Positions 7,745 to 18,548 are shown, counted from the stretch's first letter. The stretch is DNA of 64,000 nucleotides from Sanguibacter sp. HDW7 (GCF_011300875.1 NZ_CP049862.1:2914001-2978000); one strand, 5' to 3'. Numbers and translations: made by a program. The notes: a model not told the origin generated them from the sequence alone.

Positions 7745-9184
7745 ATGCGCGTACTTGAACGTGAGGCGACGATCGCCCCAGCCGGCTACAACAGGTGGCT
7801 CATCCCCCCTGCTGCTCTGGCCATCCACCTGTCCATCGGGCAGGTCTACTCCTTCTCGGTGCTGAAGAACCCGCTCCTCGAGCGCTTCGGCACGTCCCAC
7901 ACGTCGATCGCCGTGATCTTCTCGATCGCGATCGTCATGCTCGGCCTCTCGGCCGCCTTCGGCGGCGCCTGGATGGAACGCAACGGGCCTCGCAAGGCGA
8001 TGGTCCTCTCGACGATCTTCTGGGTGACCGGGTTCCTCGTCGGTGCCCTCGGCGTGCACCTGGGCCAGCTGTGGATCCTCTACCTCGGCTACGGGGTCAT
8101 CGGCGGCATGGGCCTCGGCATCGGCTACATCTCGCCCGTGTCGACGCTCATGAAGTGGTTCCCGGACCGCCCGGGCCTCGCGACCGGTCTCGCGATCATG
8201 GGCTTCGGTGGCGGCGCGCTCGTCGCCTCGCCGCTCACGGCGAAGCTCCTCTCGTCGTTCGGCGAGAGCCCCGCCGACGCGATCGTCCCGACGATGCTCA
8301 CGCTCGCCGCGATCTACGCGGTGATGATGACGCTCGGCGCCGTCGTCATCCGCGTGCCCGCCCCGGGCTGGAAGCCCGAGGGCTGGACGCCGTCGACGAA
8401 GGTCTCGGCGATGCAGACGACGGCCGACGTGCGCGTCTCGCGCGCGGTGCGCACCCCGCAGTTCTACCTGCTGTGGGTCGTACTGTTCGTCAACATCACG
8501 GCGGGCATCGGCATCCTCGAGCAGGCTGCGCCGATGATCCAGGACTTCTTCCCCGCCGTGACGGCTGCGACGGCCGCGGGCTTCGTCGGCCTGCTGTCCC
8601 TCGCGAACCTCTCGGGTCGCATCGGCTGGTCGACGGCCTCCGACGCGATCGGCCGCAAGCGCATGTACATGGTGTACCTCGGCGTGGGCACCCTCCTCTA
8701 CGGGACGCTCTTCCTGCTGGGCGGATCGAACGTCGCGCTCTTCGTGCTGGTCACCGTCGTGCTGCTGACGTTCTACGGCGGCGGCTTCGCGACGATCCCC
8801 GCGTACCTCAGGGACCTCTTCGGGACGATCGAGGTCGGCGCGATCCACGGCCGCCTGCTCACCGCGTGGTCGGCGGCGGGCGTCGCAGGACCGCTCATCG
8901 TCAACGGGATCATGGACTCCCGCGAGAAGTCCGGCGTGACGGGTGCGGACATGTACCTGCCGGCGATGGCGGTCATGACGGTGCTGCTCGTCATCGGGTT
9001 CGTCGCGAACCTCTTCGTCCGCCCGGTCGACCCGAAGCACCACGAGCCGGTCGCCGGCTCCGCGCAGGGTGCGGCTGCACCCGCGCCGGCGTCACCTGTC
9101 GACACGGCCGAGCCCGAGCTCGGCACCACCACGCCCGACGCCGGCTCGCCCGAGCTCGTCGCCACGACCGCTGAGGAGAGCTGA
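7745..9184 (+). CDS. OFA family major facilitator transporter (oxalate:formate antiporter-like)
   Basis: A 479-residue carrier with 12 predicted helices. The opening NRWLIPPAALAIHLSIGQVY followed by FSVLKNPL is characteristic of the OFA (oxalate/formate antiporter) family, as is the TM4-5 stretch GYGVIGGMGLGIGYISPVST. A roughly 40-residue Ala/Pro/Thr-rich tail follows the last helix. The family exchanges small mono- and dicarboxylates; the substrate is not determined here. The next gene, one base after the stop, encodes a single-helix partner. Two palindromes precede the gene. The malic enzyme across the shared terminator fits a carboxylate role, but that is weak evidence. Confidence 0.88.
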   Translation: MRVLEREATIAPAGYNRWLIPPAALAIHLSIGQVYSFSVLKNPLLERFGTSHTSIAVIFSIAIVMLGLSAAFGGAWMERNGPRKAMVLSTIFWVTGFLVGALGVHLGQLWILYLGYGVIGGMGLGIGYISPVSTLMKWFPDRPGLATGLAIMGFGGGALVASPLTAKLLSSFGESPADAIVPTMLTLAAIYAVMMTLGAVVIRVPAPGWKPEGWTPSTKVSAMQTTADVRVSRAVRTPQFYLLWVVLFVNITAGIGILEQAAPMIQDFFPAVTAATAAGFVGLLSLANLSGRIGWSTASDAIGRKRMYMVYLGVGTLLYGTLFLLGGSNVALFVLVTVVLLTFYGGGFATIPAYLRDLFGTIEVGAIHGRLLTAWSAAGVAGPLIVNGIMDSREKSGVTGADMYLPAMAVMTVLLVIGFVANLFVRPVDPKHHEPVAGSAQGAAAPAPASPVDTAEPELGTTTPDAGSPELVATTAEES

Positions 9185-9185
9185 C

Positions 9186-9332
9186 ATGGACGCACGGACC
9201 TCGACCGACGCGAAGGGCGCCGGTGCGTCGATCACCCTCCTGGCCTCGGCGCTGTGGGTGATCGTCGGAGTGCTGCTCGCCTACGGGATCGTGCAGACGG
9301 TCATCAAGGCGTCGGCGCTGTTCACCGGCTGA
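9186..9332 (+). CDS. Small single-helix membrane protein, probable MFS transporter small subunit
   Basis: A 48-residue protein starting one base after the OFA carrier stop, so the two genes are certainly cotranscribed and probably coupled. Residues 1-14 are polar; residues 15-45 (ITLLASALWVIVGVLLAYGI and on) make one membrane helix. Comparable tiny proteins sit beside OFA-type carriers in many actinobacteria and are named small subunits on that basis. A function in carrier stability or assembly is inferred from position only. Confidence 0.75.
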   Translation: MDARTSTDAKGAGASITLLASALWVIVGVLLAYGIVQTVIKASALFTG

Positions 9333-9356
9333 CACCACGCGCCGGTCGTCTCGGCA

Positions 9357-9397
9357 GACTGCGTCCACGCACCCCACGGGGGTGCGTGGACGCAGTC
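9357..9397. terminator. Bidirectional terminator hairpin
   Basis: A perfect 19-base-pair stem (9357-9375 with 9379-9397) closed by the three-base loop ACG, GC-rich throughout. It lies between the convergent small membrane-protein gene and the malic enzyme gene and can serve both. There is no clear T-run, as is usual in high-GC actinobacteria. Confidence 0.85.
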
Positions 9398-9408
9398 GCC
9401 TGCGCGAC

Positions 9409-10812
9409 CTACTCGTTCGCGATGCCCGTCCGGCGCGCGACGTCGGCGACGGCCTCGGCGACGACGGTCGTGACGTCCGGGTTGAAGACGCTCGGCACGA
9501 TGTACGTCGCGTTGAGCTGCCCGGGGTGGACGGTCGACGCGAGCGCGCGGGCCGCCGCGAGCAGGAGCTCGTCGGTGATGCGCGAGGACTGCGCGTCGAG
9601 CAGCCCCCGGAACACGCCGGGGAACGCGAGCACGTTGTTGATCTGGTTGGAGAAGTCGCTGCGGCCCGTCCCGACGATCGCCGCGTGCTTGGCGGCCTCG
9701 ACCGGGTCGATCTCGGGGCGGGGGTTGGCCATCGCGAAGACGATCGCGTCGTCGGCCATCGTCGCGACGTCGTCGGCCGTGATGACGTCGGGCGCGGAGA
9801 CGCCGATGAAGACGTCGGCGCCCGCGAGCGCGCCCGCGAGCGTGCCGGTGACGCCCCGAGGATTGGTGTGCTCGGCGGTCCAGCGCAGCTGCTCCGTCAG
9901 GCCGGGGCGGCCCGCGTGGACGACGCCGTCGATGTCCGCGACGACGACGTCCTGCACTCCCGCGGAGAGCAGGAGCTTGAGGATCGCGGTGCCGGCGGCG
10001 CCCGCACCGGACAGGACGATCCTCACGCCCGGCAGCGGCTTGCCGACGACGGTGAGCGCGTTGAGCAGCGCCGCGAGCGCGACGATCGCCGTGCCGTGCT
10101 GGTCGTCGTGGAAGACGGGGATGTCGAGCTCGTCGCGCAGGCGCCGCTCGACCTCGAAGCAGCGGGGCGCGGAGATGTCCTCGAGGTTGATGCCCGCGAA
10201 GACGGGAGCGATGGCCTTGACGGTGCGGACGATCTCGTCGACGTCCGTCGTGTCGAGCGCGATCGGGAACGCGTCGATGCCCGCGAAGCGCTTGAAGAGC
10301 GCGGCCTTGCCCTCCATGACCGGCAGGGAGGCGAGCGGGCCGATGTCGCCGAGGCCGAGGACGGCCGTGCCGTCGGTGACGACGGCGATCGTGTTGCGTT
10401 TGATCGTCAGGCGGCGGGCGTCGTCGGGCCGCGCGGCGATCGCCTCGCACACGCGTGCGACGCCCGGCGTGTAGATCATCGAGAGGTCGTCGCGGTTGCG
10501 GATGGGGGCGGTCGGCTCGATGCGGAGCTTGCCGCCCAGGTGCATGAGGAACGTGCGGTCGGAGACCCGGTCGACCTCGACGCCCGGCACGTGACGGAGC
10601 GTCTCGACGATCTCCTGCGCATGCGCGTCGCCGCTCGTCGCGCACGTGAGGTCGACCGTCATGCGCACGCTGCCCGACTCGGTGACGTCGATGCCGGTGA
10701 CGAGCCCGCCGTGCTGCTCGACGGCCGTCGTCAGCTCGCTGACCACCGTGGGCCGCGCCTCGACGCGCAGTCGTGCGGTGATGGACGACGAGACGCTCGG
10801 TGCGGGGCTCAT
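9409..10812 (-). CDS. NAD(P)-dependent malic enzyme with N-terminal ACT domain
   Basis: A 467-residue cytosolic enzyme that oxidatively decarboxylates malate to pyruvate. Residues about 10-85 form an ACT-like domain, seen in actinobacterial malic enzymes and suggesting allosteric control. The catalytic part contains IYTPGVARVCEAIA, KRNTIAVVTDGTAVLGLGDI, the metal-binding FHDDQHGTA and the dinucleotide loop SGAGAAGTA. The C-terminus SDFSNQINNVLAFPGVFRG is typical of the family. No Shine-Dalgarno sequence is seen close to ATG 10812; a CRP-like palindrome occupies -8 to -23 instead, so translation from a leaderless or very short transcript is possible. Confidence 0.95.
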   Translation of the reverse strand: MSPAPSVSSSITARLRVEARPTVVSELTTAVEQHGGLVTGIDVTESGSVRMTVDLTCATSGDAHAQEIVETLRHVPGVEVDRVSDRTFLMHLGGKLRIEPTAPIRNRDDLSMIYTPGVARVCEAIAARPDDARRLTIKRNTIAVVTDGTAVLGLGDIGPLASLPVMEGKAALFKRFAGIDAFPIALDTTDVDEIVRTVKAIAPVFAGINLEDISAPRCFEVERRLRDELDIPVFHDDQHGTAIVALAALLNALTVVGKPLPGVRIVLSGAGAAGTAILKLLLSAGVQDVVVADIDGVVHAGRPGLTEQLRWTAEHTNPRGVTGTLAGALAGADVFIGVSAPDVITADDVATMADDAIVFAMANPRPEIDPVEAAKHAAIVGTGRSDFSNQINNVLAFPGVFRGLLDAQSSRITDELLLAAARALASTVHPGQLNATYIVPSVFNPDVTTVVAEAVADVARRTGIANE

Positions 10813-11131
10813 GCCCCATTGTGACCCAGGTCACGCTCGGTGCGCACGCGCCGGCACAGCACGAACGGCGACCCCGAGTGAGGTCGCCGTCCGGCCAGCT
10901 GGAGCAGGGGTATCAGGCGAGGAAAGTCTGTGGACGACCCGACGGGGTCGGAACCACAGGTCCTATGCGTGGACTGGTCGCTCGTGGGTCCTGCCTGCTC
11001 CGGTGTGCTGTTGTGATACTGAGTCTGCCGCAGGATCCTGCGGTTTCCCAGGGACCGAGGCCCCTGGGCAGGTGGTCCCTGAGCGGGTAGAGTCGGTTCT
11101 TGGGTCGCCTTCCGGGGCGGCCTTCGTCGTC
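10813..11131. other. Structured 319-bp gap upstream of the malic enzyme gene
   Basis: No gene was recognised here. The gap holds a CRP-like site (10820-10835), a 9-bp hairpin (10865-10890, arms ACGGCGACC/GGTCGCCGT), a two-part hairpin (10928-10959, CTGTGG/CCACAG outside and CGACCC/GGGTCG inside), a perfect 16-base palindrome CCGCAGGATCCTGCGG (11028-11043) and CCCAGGG/CCCTGGG just after it. It could contain the malic enzyme leader or a small RNA; neither strand matches an RNA family I can name. Confidence 0.4.
10820..10835. promoter_or_regulatory. CRP/GlxR-like operator
   Basis: TGTGACCCAGGTCACG matches the CRP-family consensus TGTGA-N6-TCACA in nine of ten positions and is a near-perfect palindrome. 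It ends eight bases before the malic enzyme start codon, a position that would block rather than aid transcription or initiation. Carbon-source control of the enzyme is inferred. Confidence 0.5.
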
Positions 11132-11863
11132 TCAGCCGTTCGAGCCAGCGCTCGGCACCGCCCCGGGCATCGTGCCGGCCCCGAGACCGAACCCGAGGTC
11201 CGCAACCGACCCGGCGAGGACGCTCGTCGCGGTGACGTCGCCTCCGTCGCTCGTCGACCCCATGACCGTCACGGTGTCACCGACGGCAAGGTCCGCGACC
11301 GCCCCCGCATCCACGGTCGTCACGGTCGCGTCGGCCGCGTCGACGGTGACGGTCCCGCCGTCGTCGGTCGTCACCGTGAACGTCGTGCCGTCGAGGCTCG
11401 CAACCTTGCCCGACGTCCCACGGCCGGGCCGGCCGGAACCGTTGCCGCCGTTGCCACCGTTGCCACCGTTGCCACCGTTGCCACCGTTGCCACCGTTGCC
11501 ACCGTTGCCACCGTTGCCATCGTCGTCGCCGGACCCGCCGGGGAAGCCCTGCCCGCCCCCGGGGAAGCCCTGCATGTTGCCGCGCGAGCCGCGGCCGTCG
11601 TCGGAGCCCTTGCCCAGCTGGTAGCCGGTGAGCGTGCCGCCCGCGAAGAGCGCGACTCCCGCGACGGACGCGATGAGGACCGTCGTGAGCGACGGCCGGC
11701 GGCGCGGCCCGGCCGGGACGACGGGCTCGGCCGCGAGGGTCGCGGGCGGTGCCGCGAGCAGCTGCTCGGGCGTCGGCGGCACCGCGGCGGGCTGAGGCGC
11801 TGCGGGCTGAGGCTGGACAGGGGGCTGGCGCTGGACAGGGGGCTGGGTCGGGCTCTCGGACAT
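11132..11863 (-). CDS. Secreted or membrane-anchored Gly/Asn-rich protein with DUF5666-like domain
   Basis: A 243-residue protein. Residues 1-53 are Pro/Gln-rich and cytosolic; about 58-82 is one membrane helix (VLIASVAGVALFAGGTLTGY). Then come NMQGFPGGGQGFPGG, an acidic stretch and eight NGG tripeptides encoded by a 9-bp tandem repeat, followed by a roughly 75-residue beta-rich domain (KVASLDGTTFTVTTDDGGTV and on) resembling DUF5666. The start has GGAG six bases upstream. It is the last gene of the MacAB-like operon, 26 bases after the permease, and its GFPGGGQ stretch is echoed in the tail of the operon's adaptor. It may be a partner or cargo of that exporter; function unknown. Confidence 0.7.
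   Translation of the reverse strand: MSESPTQPPVQRQPPVQPQPAAPQPAAVPPTPEQLLAAPPATLAAEPVVPAGPRRRPSLTTVLIASVAGVALFAGGTLTGYQLGKGSDDGRGSRGNMQGFPGGGQGFPGGSGDDDGNGGNGGNGGNGGNGGNGGNGGNGGNGSGRPGRGTSGKVASLDGTTFTVTTDDGGTVTVDAADATVTTVDAGAVADLAVGDTVTVMGSTSDGGDVTATSVLAGSVADLGFGLGAGTMPGAVPSAGSNG
11441..11521 (+). repeat. 9-bp tandem repeat GTTGCCACC, nine units, in frame
   Basis: Nine consecutive 9-base units (GTTGCCACC with small changes in the first and last) encode the NGG tripeptide run of the overlapping minus-strand gene. Because the unit is a multiple of three, copy-number changes would lengthen or shorten the protein without a frameshift. Confidence 0.9.
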
Positions 11864-11889
11864 GGTGGTCTCCAGATCTGGGGTGGGGG

Positions 11890-13100
<1,211 letters not shown>

Positions 13101-13104
<4 letters not shown>

Positions 13105-13832
13105 GCGACAGCCTCCTGCGTGCGCAGCAGGTTCGCGCCGGGCGCGAGGCCGTCGGTGCGCTCGTCGGCGACGATCCGGCCGTCGCGCATGCGGACGACG
13201 CGGCGGCAGGCCGCCGCGACCTCGTCCTCGTGCGTGATGAGGACGATCGTGCGGCCCCCGTCGTTGAGCCGGCCGAAGATGTCGAGGACCTCCGCGGTCG
13301 AGCGCGAGTCGAGGTTGCCCGTCGGCTCGTCGGCGAGGACGAGCCGCGGCGCGTTGACGAGCGAGCGCGCGACCGCGACCCGCTGCTGCTGGCCGCCCGA
13401 GAGCTCGTTCGGCGCGTGCGTCGCACGGTCGCCGAGCCCGACGAGCTCGAGCGCCGCACGTGCACGCCGCCGCCGCTCGGCCGGCCGCACACCCGCGTAC
13501 GCCATGGGCAGCTCGACGTTCGCGAGCGCGCTCATGCGCGGCACGAGGTTGAACGCCTGGAAGACGAAGCCCACGCGGCGACCCCGCACGCGGGCGAGCT
13601 CGCTCTCGCGAAGGGTCGTGACGTCCGTGCCGTCGAGCAGGTAGGTGCCGGACGTCGGGACGTCGAGGCAGCCGAGGATGTTCATCATCGTGGACTTCCC
13701 GGAGCCCGAGGCCCCCATGATCGCGACGAGGTCGCCCTCGTCGATCGTGAGGTCGACGCCGTCGAGCGCGTGCACCTCTCCGCCGTCGGTGCCGTAGGTG
13801 CGTCGCACGTCGCGCAGCTCGAGGACCGCCAT
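13101..13832 (-). CDS. ABC transporter ATP-binding protein, MacB/LolD type
   Basis: A 243-residue ATPase. Walker A is GASGSGKS (40-47), the signature is LSGGQQQRVAVARSL, Walker B VLADEPTGNLD, and the switch histidine is in LITHEDEVAA. PTGNLDSRS after Walker B marks the LolD/MacB/FtsE group. It starts at ATG 13832, sharing a base with the adaptor stop (TGATG), and its own stop overlaps the permease start, so the three exporter genes are translationally coupled. Confidence 0.94.
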
Positions 13833-15205
13833 CAGTTGCCCCCGGGGAAGCCGCCGCCGGGCATGCTGCCGGACGGCGCCTGCCCGCCGCCCGGGAAACC
13901 GCTGAAGCTGCCCTGGCCACGCTGGTTCGTCGTCGAGCTCGTCGTGCCGACGGACGTGTCGATCGAGACGACGACGGTCTCGCCCGCGGCGAGCCCCGAG
14001 GTGATCTCGGTCGCGGTGTCGCCCTGGACGCCGACCTCGACAGTGCGGGTCTCCGTCGTGCCGTCGGTCGTCTGGACCGTCACCGTGCCTGACGTGCCCG
14101 TGACCGTCACGGCCTGCGAGGGCAGGGTGACGACGTCGGTGGCCTCGTCGGTGACGACGGTGACGGCCGCCGTCTGGCCGAGGCGCACGCCGTCCGGGAT
14201 GTCGTCGAGCGTGATCGTCGCGCCGAAGGTCACGACGGATCCGGAGGACGAGCCGACGGGGTCGACGGCCGTGACGGTCGCGGCGGCGGAGACGTCGTCG
14301 ACGGCGGGGAACGTCACGGTCGCCGCCTGGCCGACGTCGAGCCGGGCCGCGTCGGCCTCGTCGAACGTCGCCGCGACGACCATGCTCCGCACCGAGGAGA
14401 TGGTGACGAACGCGGTCGACGCGCTTGATCCCCCGCCGGAGCCTCCCGACGACGGGCCCGTGCTCTGCCCGACGACCCCGCCGACCGTTGTGACGAGGCC
14501 TGTGACGGGCGATGCGAGCGATGCGTCGTCGAGCGCGTCCCGCGCCTCGTCGCGTGCCGCGACGGCCTTCGTGTAGCTCGTCTGCGCGCTCGAGAGCGAC
14601 GACGACGCGGTGACGACCTTCGCCCTCGCCTGGGTGATCGCGGCCTTGCTCGGGGTCTGGGTCGTGGTCGGGGTCGTGCTCTGCTGGTCGGAGCCGGAGC
14701 TCGCGCGCTGCGTCGTCGTGCTCGAGGACTTCTCCGCGACCTTGGCTGCCTTCGCCGCCGCCTTGGCCGACGCGACGGCGTCGTCGTACGCGTCCTGCGC
14801 CTCCGAGACGGACTGGTTCGCCGCGGTGACCTCGAGCTTCGCCGAGCTCACGCGGGCGGCGGCCTCGTCGAGGGCCTCCTGTGCGGCGTCGAGCGCGTCG
14901 TCGAGGTCGTCGGACGCGATCGTGCCGAGCACGTCGCCCTTCGTCACGGCGTCGCCGACCTTGACCTTGACGGTCTTCACCGTGCCGGCGACCGGGAACG
15001 ACACCTCGGTGACCTTCCCCGAGGAGAGGGTGCCCTGCGCGGCGATCGTCGCCGTGACCGTGCCGGTCGTGGCGGTCGTCGTGCGGGTCGTCGTGCCGTC
15101 GGCCGTGGCTGTCGTCCCGTCGTCGGGGCGCAGGACCCACCAGGTGCCGCCGACGACGGCGACGAGGACAAGCACGAGGAACACATGAAGGAGGCGACGT
15201 CTCAT
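13832..15205 (-). CDS. Periplasmic-adaptor-like subunit (MacA/HlyD type)
   Basis: A 457-residue protein with an N-terminal membrane anchor (residues 7-25), a half lipoyl domain (GTVKTVKVKVGDAVTKGDVL), an Ala/Ser-rich coiled coil (about 105-235) interrupted by a Thr/Gln/Ser linker, the second lipoyl half (LASPVTGLVTTVGG) and beta-barrel domains. This is the MacA order. The C-terminus ends GFPGGGQAPSGSMPGGGFPG, a low-complexity tail like one in the last gene of the operon. It is the first gene of the exporter operon; GGAGGA lies about a dozen bases before the ATG. Confidence 0.9.
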   Translation of the reverse strand: MRRRLLHVFLVLVLVAVVGGTWWVLRPDDGTTATADGTTTRTTTATTGTVTATIAAQGTLSSGKVTEVSFPVAGTVKTVKVKVGDAVTKGDVLGTIASDDLDDALDAAQEALDEAAARVSSAKLEVTAANQSVSEAQDAYDDAVASAKAAAKAAKVAEKSSSTTTQRASSGSDQQSTTPTTTQTPSKAAITQARAKVVTASSSLSSAQTSYTKAVAARDEARDALDDASLASPVTGLVTTVGGVVGQSTGPSSGGSGGGSSASTAFVTISSVRSMVVAATFDEADAARLDVGQAATVTFPAVDDVSAAATVTAVDPVGSSSGSVVTFGATITLDDIPDGVRLGQTAAVTVVTDEATDVVTLPSQAVTVTGTSGTVTVQTTDGTTETRTVEVGVQGDTATEITSGLAAGETVVVSIDTSVGTTSSTTNQRGQGSFSGFPGGGQAPSGSMPGGGFPGGN

Positions 15206-15315
15206 ACGCCGAAGATTCCTCCGTCGACCTGGGACGATGCTTCGACTTCGCTGTGCGTTCGCTGCGACCTCCGCGCCGGGTCGGGACGCGGGCCCGGGTG
15301 TGATGGGATGGGGGG

Positions 15316-16203
15316 ATGGGTTCGAACCTCACGGTCCGAGGGCCGCTCGACACTGACGTCGCGGCCGAGGTGCGCGCGCTCGCCGCCGCCGCCGCGCTCG
15401 CCGACGGCGTCCCGCCGATCTCCGAGCAGCCGCTGCTCAACCTCACGGCCGACCACCACGACGTCGTCCACGTCCTGCATCACGACGACGCGGGCGCGCT
15501 CGTCGCATACGCGCAGCTCGACCCGGCGGGCGATCCGCCGACCGCCGAGCTCGCGGTCTCCCCCGACGCGCGCCGCCAGGGCCTGGGCACGAGCATCCTC
15601 GGCGCGCTGCGTGACCTCGCACCCGGCGGCTTCGGCCTGTGGGCGTACGGTCACGGCACGGGCGCGCAGGCGTTCGCGGAGCACCACGGCCTCGAGACGC
15701 TGCGCGAGCTCTTCGTCATGGACCGTCCGGTCACGGGGCTGGCCGCGCGCCCCACGCCTCCCGAGGGCTACTCGGTCCGCACGTTCACGCCCGAGGACGC
15801 CGACGCGTGGGTCGAGCTCAACGCGCGCTCGTTCGCCCACCACCCCGAGCAGGGCCGGCTCACGCGCGCCGATCTCGACGCGCGCATCGCGGAGCCGTGG
15901 TTCCGCGCGGACGACCTCCTGCTCGTCGACGGGCCGGACGGCCTCGCCGCGTTCGTGTGGACGAAGGTCGTCGGCGCGGACGGCGAGCTCTACGTCGTCG
16001 CCGTCGACCCGGGGCACCAGGGCCGCGGCCTCGGCCACCTCCTCACGGAGACCGCGCTCGTGCACCTCGCCGAGCGCGGCTGCACGCGCGCCCTCCTCTA
16101 CGTCGACGGCGACAACCTGCGCGCCGTCAACGTCTACCGCCGCGCGGGATTCGACCTCGCCGACCGCCACGTCCTCGTGCGTGGCACCCCTGCCACCCGT
16201 TGA
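15316..16203 (+). CDS. mshD: Mycothiol synthase
   Basis: A 295-residue protein of two tandem GNAT acetyltransferase domains (about 1-140 and 150-295). The first contains [15 protein letters not shown], the second [19 protein letters not shown], each the acetyl-CoA pyrophosphate loop. The ending [19 protein letters not shown] is typical of MshD, which adds the acetyl group to the cysteine of Cys-GlcN-inositol in the last step of mycothiol synthesis. Mycothiol is confined to actinobacteria, so this gene supports the taxonomic placement. It is a single gene, divergent from the exporter operon and 53 bases before ppk. Confidence 0.95.
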   Translation: MGSNLTVRGPLDTDVAAEVRALAAAAALADGVPPISEQPLLNLTADHHDVVHVLHHDDAGALVAYAQLDPAGDPPTAELAVSPDARRQGLGTSILGALRDLAPGGFGLWAYGHGTGAQAFAEHHGLETLRELFVMDRPVTGLAARPTPPEGYSVRTFTPEDADAWVELNARSFAHHPEQGRLTRADLDARIAEPWFRADDLLLVDGPDGLAAFVWTKVVGADGELYVVAVDPGHQGRGLGHLLTETALVHLAERGCTRALLYVDGDNLRAVNVYRRAGFDLADRHVLVRGTPATR

Positions 16204-16256
16204 CGCCACCCTCCGACCATCCCCGAGCCACCACGACGACGCACGAAGGTGCCACG

Positions 16257-18548
16257 ATGTCTGCCATGAACGACGCGACCGCCCCGACCGTCCCCGACGA
16301 GCCCGCCCAGGCGGCGCGCACCGTGCCGACGATCCCGCTCGACCCCGAGCTCGCGGCACACATCGCGGAGCACATCGCCGAGCCCGCCGCCGCGCCCGCG
16401 GAGCCCGCCGACCACGTCGAGCTCGAGCCCCTGCCCGACGACCGCTTCGCCGATCGCGAGCTGTCGTGGCTGGCCTTCAACCAGCGGGTCCTCGAGCTCG
16501 CCGAGGACCCGGCGACGCCGTTGCTCGAACGCGTGCGCTTCCTCGCGATCTTCGCGTCCAACCTCGACGAGTTCTTCATGGTGCGCGTCGCCGGCCTCAA
16601 GCGCCGCATCGCGACGGGCATCGCCGTGCCGTCGGCGTCTGGCCAGACGCCGCGCCAGGTGCTCGAGGGCATCGCAGAGAGCGCGCACGTCCTCACCGAG
16701 CGTCACGCGCGGGTCTTCACCGAGCAGGTGCAGCCCGCGCTCGCGCACGAGGGCATCACGATCGTCGGCTGGGACGACCTCTCGACGACCGAGCAGGAGC
16801 GCCTGCGCAAGTACTTCCGCAAGCAGATCTTCCCCGTGCTCACGCCGCTCGCCGTCGACCCGGCGCACCCCTTCCCCTACATCTCGGGGCTCTCGCTCAA
16901 CCTCGCGGTGCTCGTGCGCAACCCGGCGACCGGCAAGGAGCACTTCGCGCGCGTCAAGGTGCCGCCGATCCTCCCGCGCTTCGTCGCCGTCGACTCCCGC
17001 GGTCGTCCGTCCGCGCCGGACACGCAGGTCGCCGCGGCGCAGGAGACGAGCTTCGTCCCGATCGAGGACGTCATCGCCGAGCACCTCGACCAGCTCTTCC
17101 CCGGCATGGAGATCGTCGAGCGTCACCTCTTCCGCGTGACGCGCAACGAGGACGTCGAGGTCGAGGAGGACGACGCCGAGAACCTCCTGCAGGCCATGGA
17201 GAAGGAGCTGCTGCGGCGTCGCTTCGGGCCGCCCGTGCGCCTCGAGCTCACGCCCGACGTCACACCCCGCATCCGTAAGCTCCTCCTCAAGGAGCTCGGC
17301 GTCGAGCCCGACGAGGTCTACGAGCTGCCCGTGCCGCTCGACCTCACGGGCCTCAACGTCATCGCGGACATCGAGCGCCCCGACCTCTCGTTCCCGCGCT
17401 TCGTGCCGACGACGCACCGGTACCTCGCGGAGGTCGAGTCGGCGACGCCGACGGACGTCTTCCAGGCGATCCGCACCCGCGACATCCTCCTGCACCACCC
17501 GTACGACTCGTTCTCGACGTCGGTGCAGACGTTCCTCGAGCAGGCCGCGGCGGACCCGTCGGTCCTCGCGATCAAGCAGACGCTCTACCGGACGTCGGGC
17601 GACTCCCCCATCGTCGACGCTCTCATCGACGCGGCCGAGGCCGGCAAGCAGGTCCTCGCGCTCGTCGAGATCAAGGCGCGCTTCGATGAGGAGAACAACA
17701 TCTCGTGGGCCCGCAAGCTCGAGCAGGCGGGCGTCCACGTCGTCTACGGGATCGTCGGTCTCAAGACGCACTGCAAGCTCTCGCTCGTCGTGCGGCAGGA
17801 GGCCGACGGCCTGCGTCGCTACTGCCACGTCGGCACGGGCAACTACAACCCCAAGACGGCGCGCCTCTACACGGACCTCGGGCTGCTCACGTGCGACCCC
17901 GACGTCGGCCAGGACCTCTCGCGCCTCTTCAACCAGCTCTCCGGCTACGCGCCGCGCTCGCGCTTCCAGCGGCTGCTCGTCGCGCCGCGCTCGGTGCGGA
18001 CGGGGCTCGTCGAGCGCATCGACCGCGAGGCCGCGATCGCTCGTGAGGGGCGTCCCGCGTGGATCCGCATGAAGGTCAACTCGATCGTCGACGAGGCGAC
18101 GATCGACGCGCTCTACCGCGCCTCGCAGGCGGGCGTCGACGTCGACCTCGTCGTCCGCGGCATCTGCGCCGTGCGGCCGGGGGTGCCCGGGCTCTCCGAG
18201 ACGGTCCGCGTGCGCTCGATCCTCGGCAGGTTCCTCGAGCACTCGCGGATCTTCGCGTTCGGCAACGACGGCGCGCCCGACGTCCTCATCGGCTCGGCCG
18301 ACCTCATGCACCGCAACCTCGACCGCCGCGTCGAGGCGCTCGTGTCGATCATCGACGAGGAGCAGGTCCTCAACCTCGTCGAGATGCTCGAGACGTCGAT
18401 GGACGACGGCACCGCGTCGTGGCACCTCGGCCCGGACGGCACGTGGGTGCGGCACCACCTCGACGCCGAAGGAGCGCCGCTGCGCGACCTCCAGGGCACG
18501 CTCATCTCGCGGCAGCGACGTCGCCTGGGGATGGGCCGGCGCCGGTGA
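16257..18548 (+). CDS. ppk1: Polyphosphate kinase 1 (RNA degradosome-type polyphosphate kinase)
   Basis: A 763-residue enzyme that reversibly moves the terminal phosphate of ATP onto polyphosphate. ATG 16257 is chosen because GAAGGT lies seven bases before it. After a roughly 50-residue acidic Ala/Pro-rich extension come the PPK N-terminal helical domain ([30 protein letters not shown]), the middle domain and two phospholipase-D-like domains. [18 protein letters not shown] carries the autophosphorylated histidine; [11 protein letters not shown] carries the second. The last base pair-overlap GTGA couples it to the NUDIX gene, and a phosphate transporter lies nearby. Confidence 0.96.
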   Translation: MSAMNDATAPTVPDEPAQAARTVPTIPLDPELAAHIAEHIAEPAAAPAEPADHVELEPLPDDRFADRELSWLAFNQRVLELAEDPATPLLERVRFLAIFASNLDEFFMVRVAGLKRRIATGIAVPSASGQTPRQVLEGIAESAHVLTERHARVFTEQVQPALAHEGITIVGWDDLSTTEQERLRKYFRKQIFPVLTPLAVDPAHPFPYISGLSLNLAVLVRNPATGKEHFARVKVPPILPRFVAVDSRGRPSAPDTQVAAAQETSFVPIEDVIAEHLDQLFPGMEIVERHLFRVTRNEDVEVEEDDAENLLQAMEKELLRRRFGPPVRLELTPDVTPRIRKLLLKELGVEPDEVYELPVPLDLTGLNVIADIERPDLSFPRFVPTTHRYLAEVESATPTDVFQAIRTRDILLHHPYDSFSTSVQTFLEQAAADPSVLAIKQTLYRTSGDSPIVDALIDAAEAGKQVLALVEIKARFDEENNISWARKLEQAGVHVVYGIVGLKTHCKLSLVVRQEADGLRRYCHVGTGNYNPKTARLYTDLGLLTCDPDVGQDLSRLFNQLSGYAPRSRFQRLLVAPRSVRTGLVERIDREAAIAREGRPAWIRMKVNSIVDEATIDALYRASQAGVDVDLVVRGICAVRPGVPGLSETVRVRSILGRFLEHSRIFAFGNDGAPDVLIGSADLMHRNLDRRVEALVSIIDEEQVLNLVEMLETSMDDGTASWHLGPDGTWVRHHLDAEGAPLRDLQGTLISRQRRRLGMGRRR

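Noticed and set aside
10916-10935. GCGAGGAAAGTCTG resembling a conserved block of RNase P RNA
   Set aside because: The following GGTAACGCC-like block, the 3' conserved regions and the overall length of RNase P RNA are missing, so it is treated only as structured sequence.
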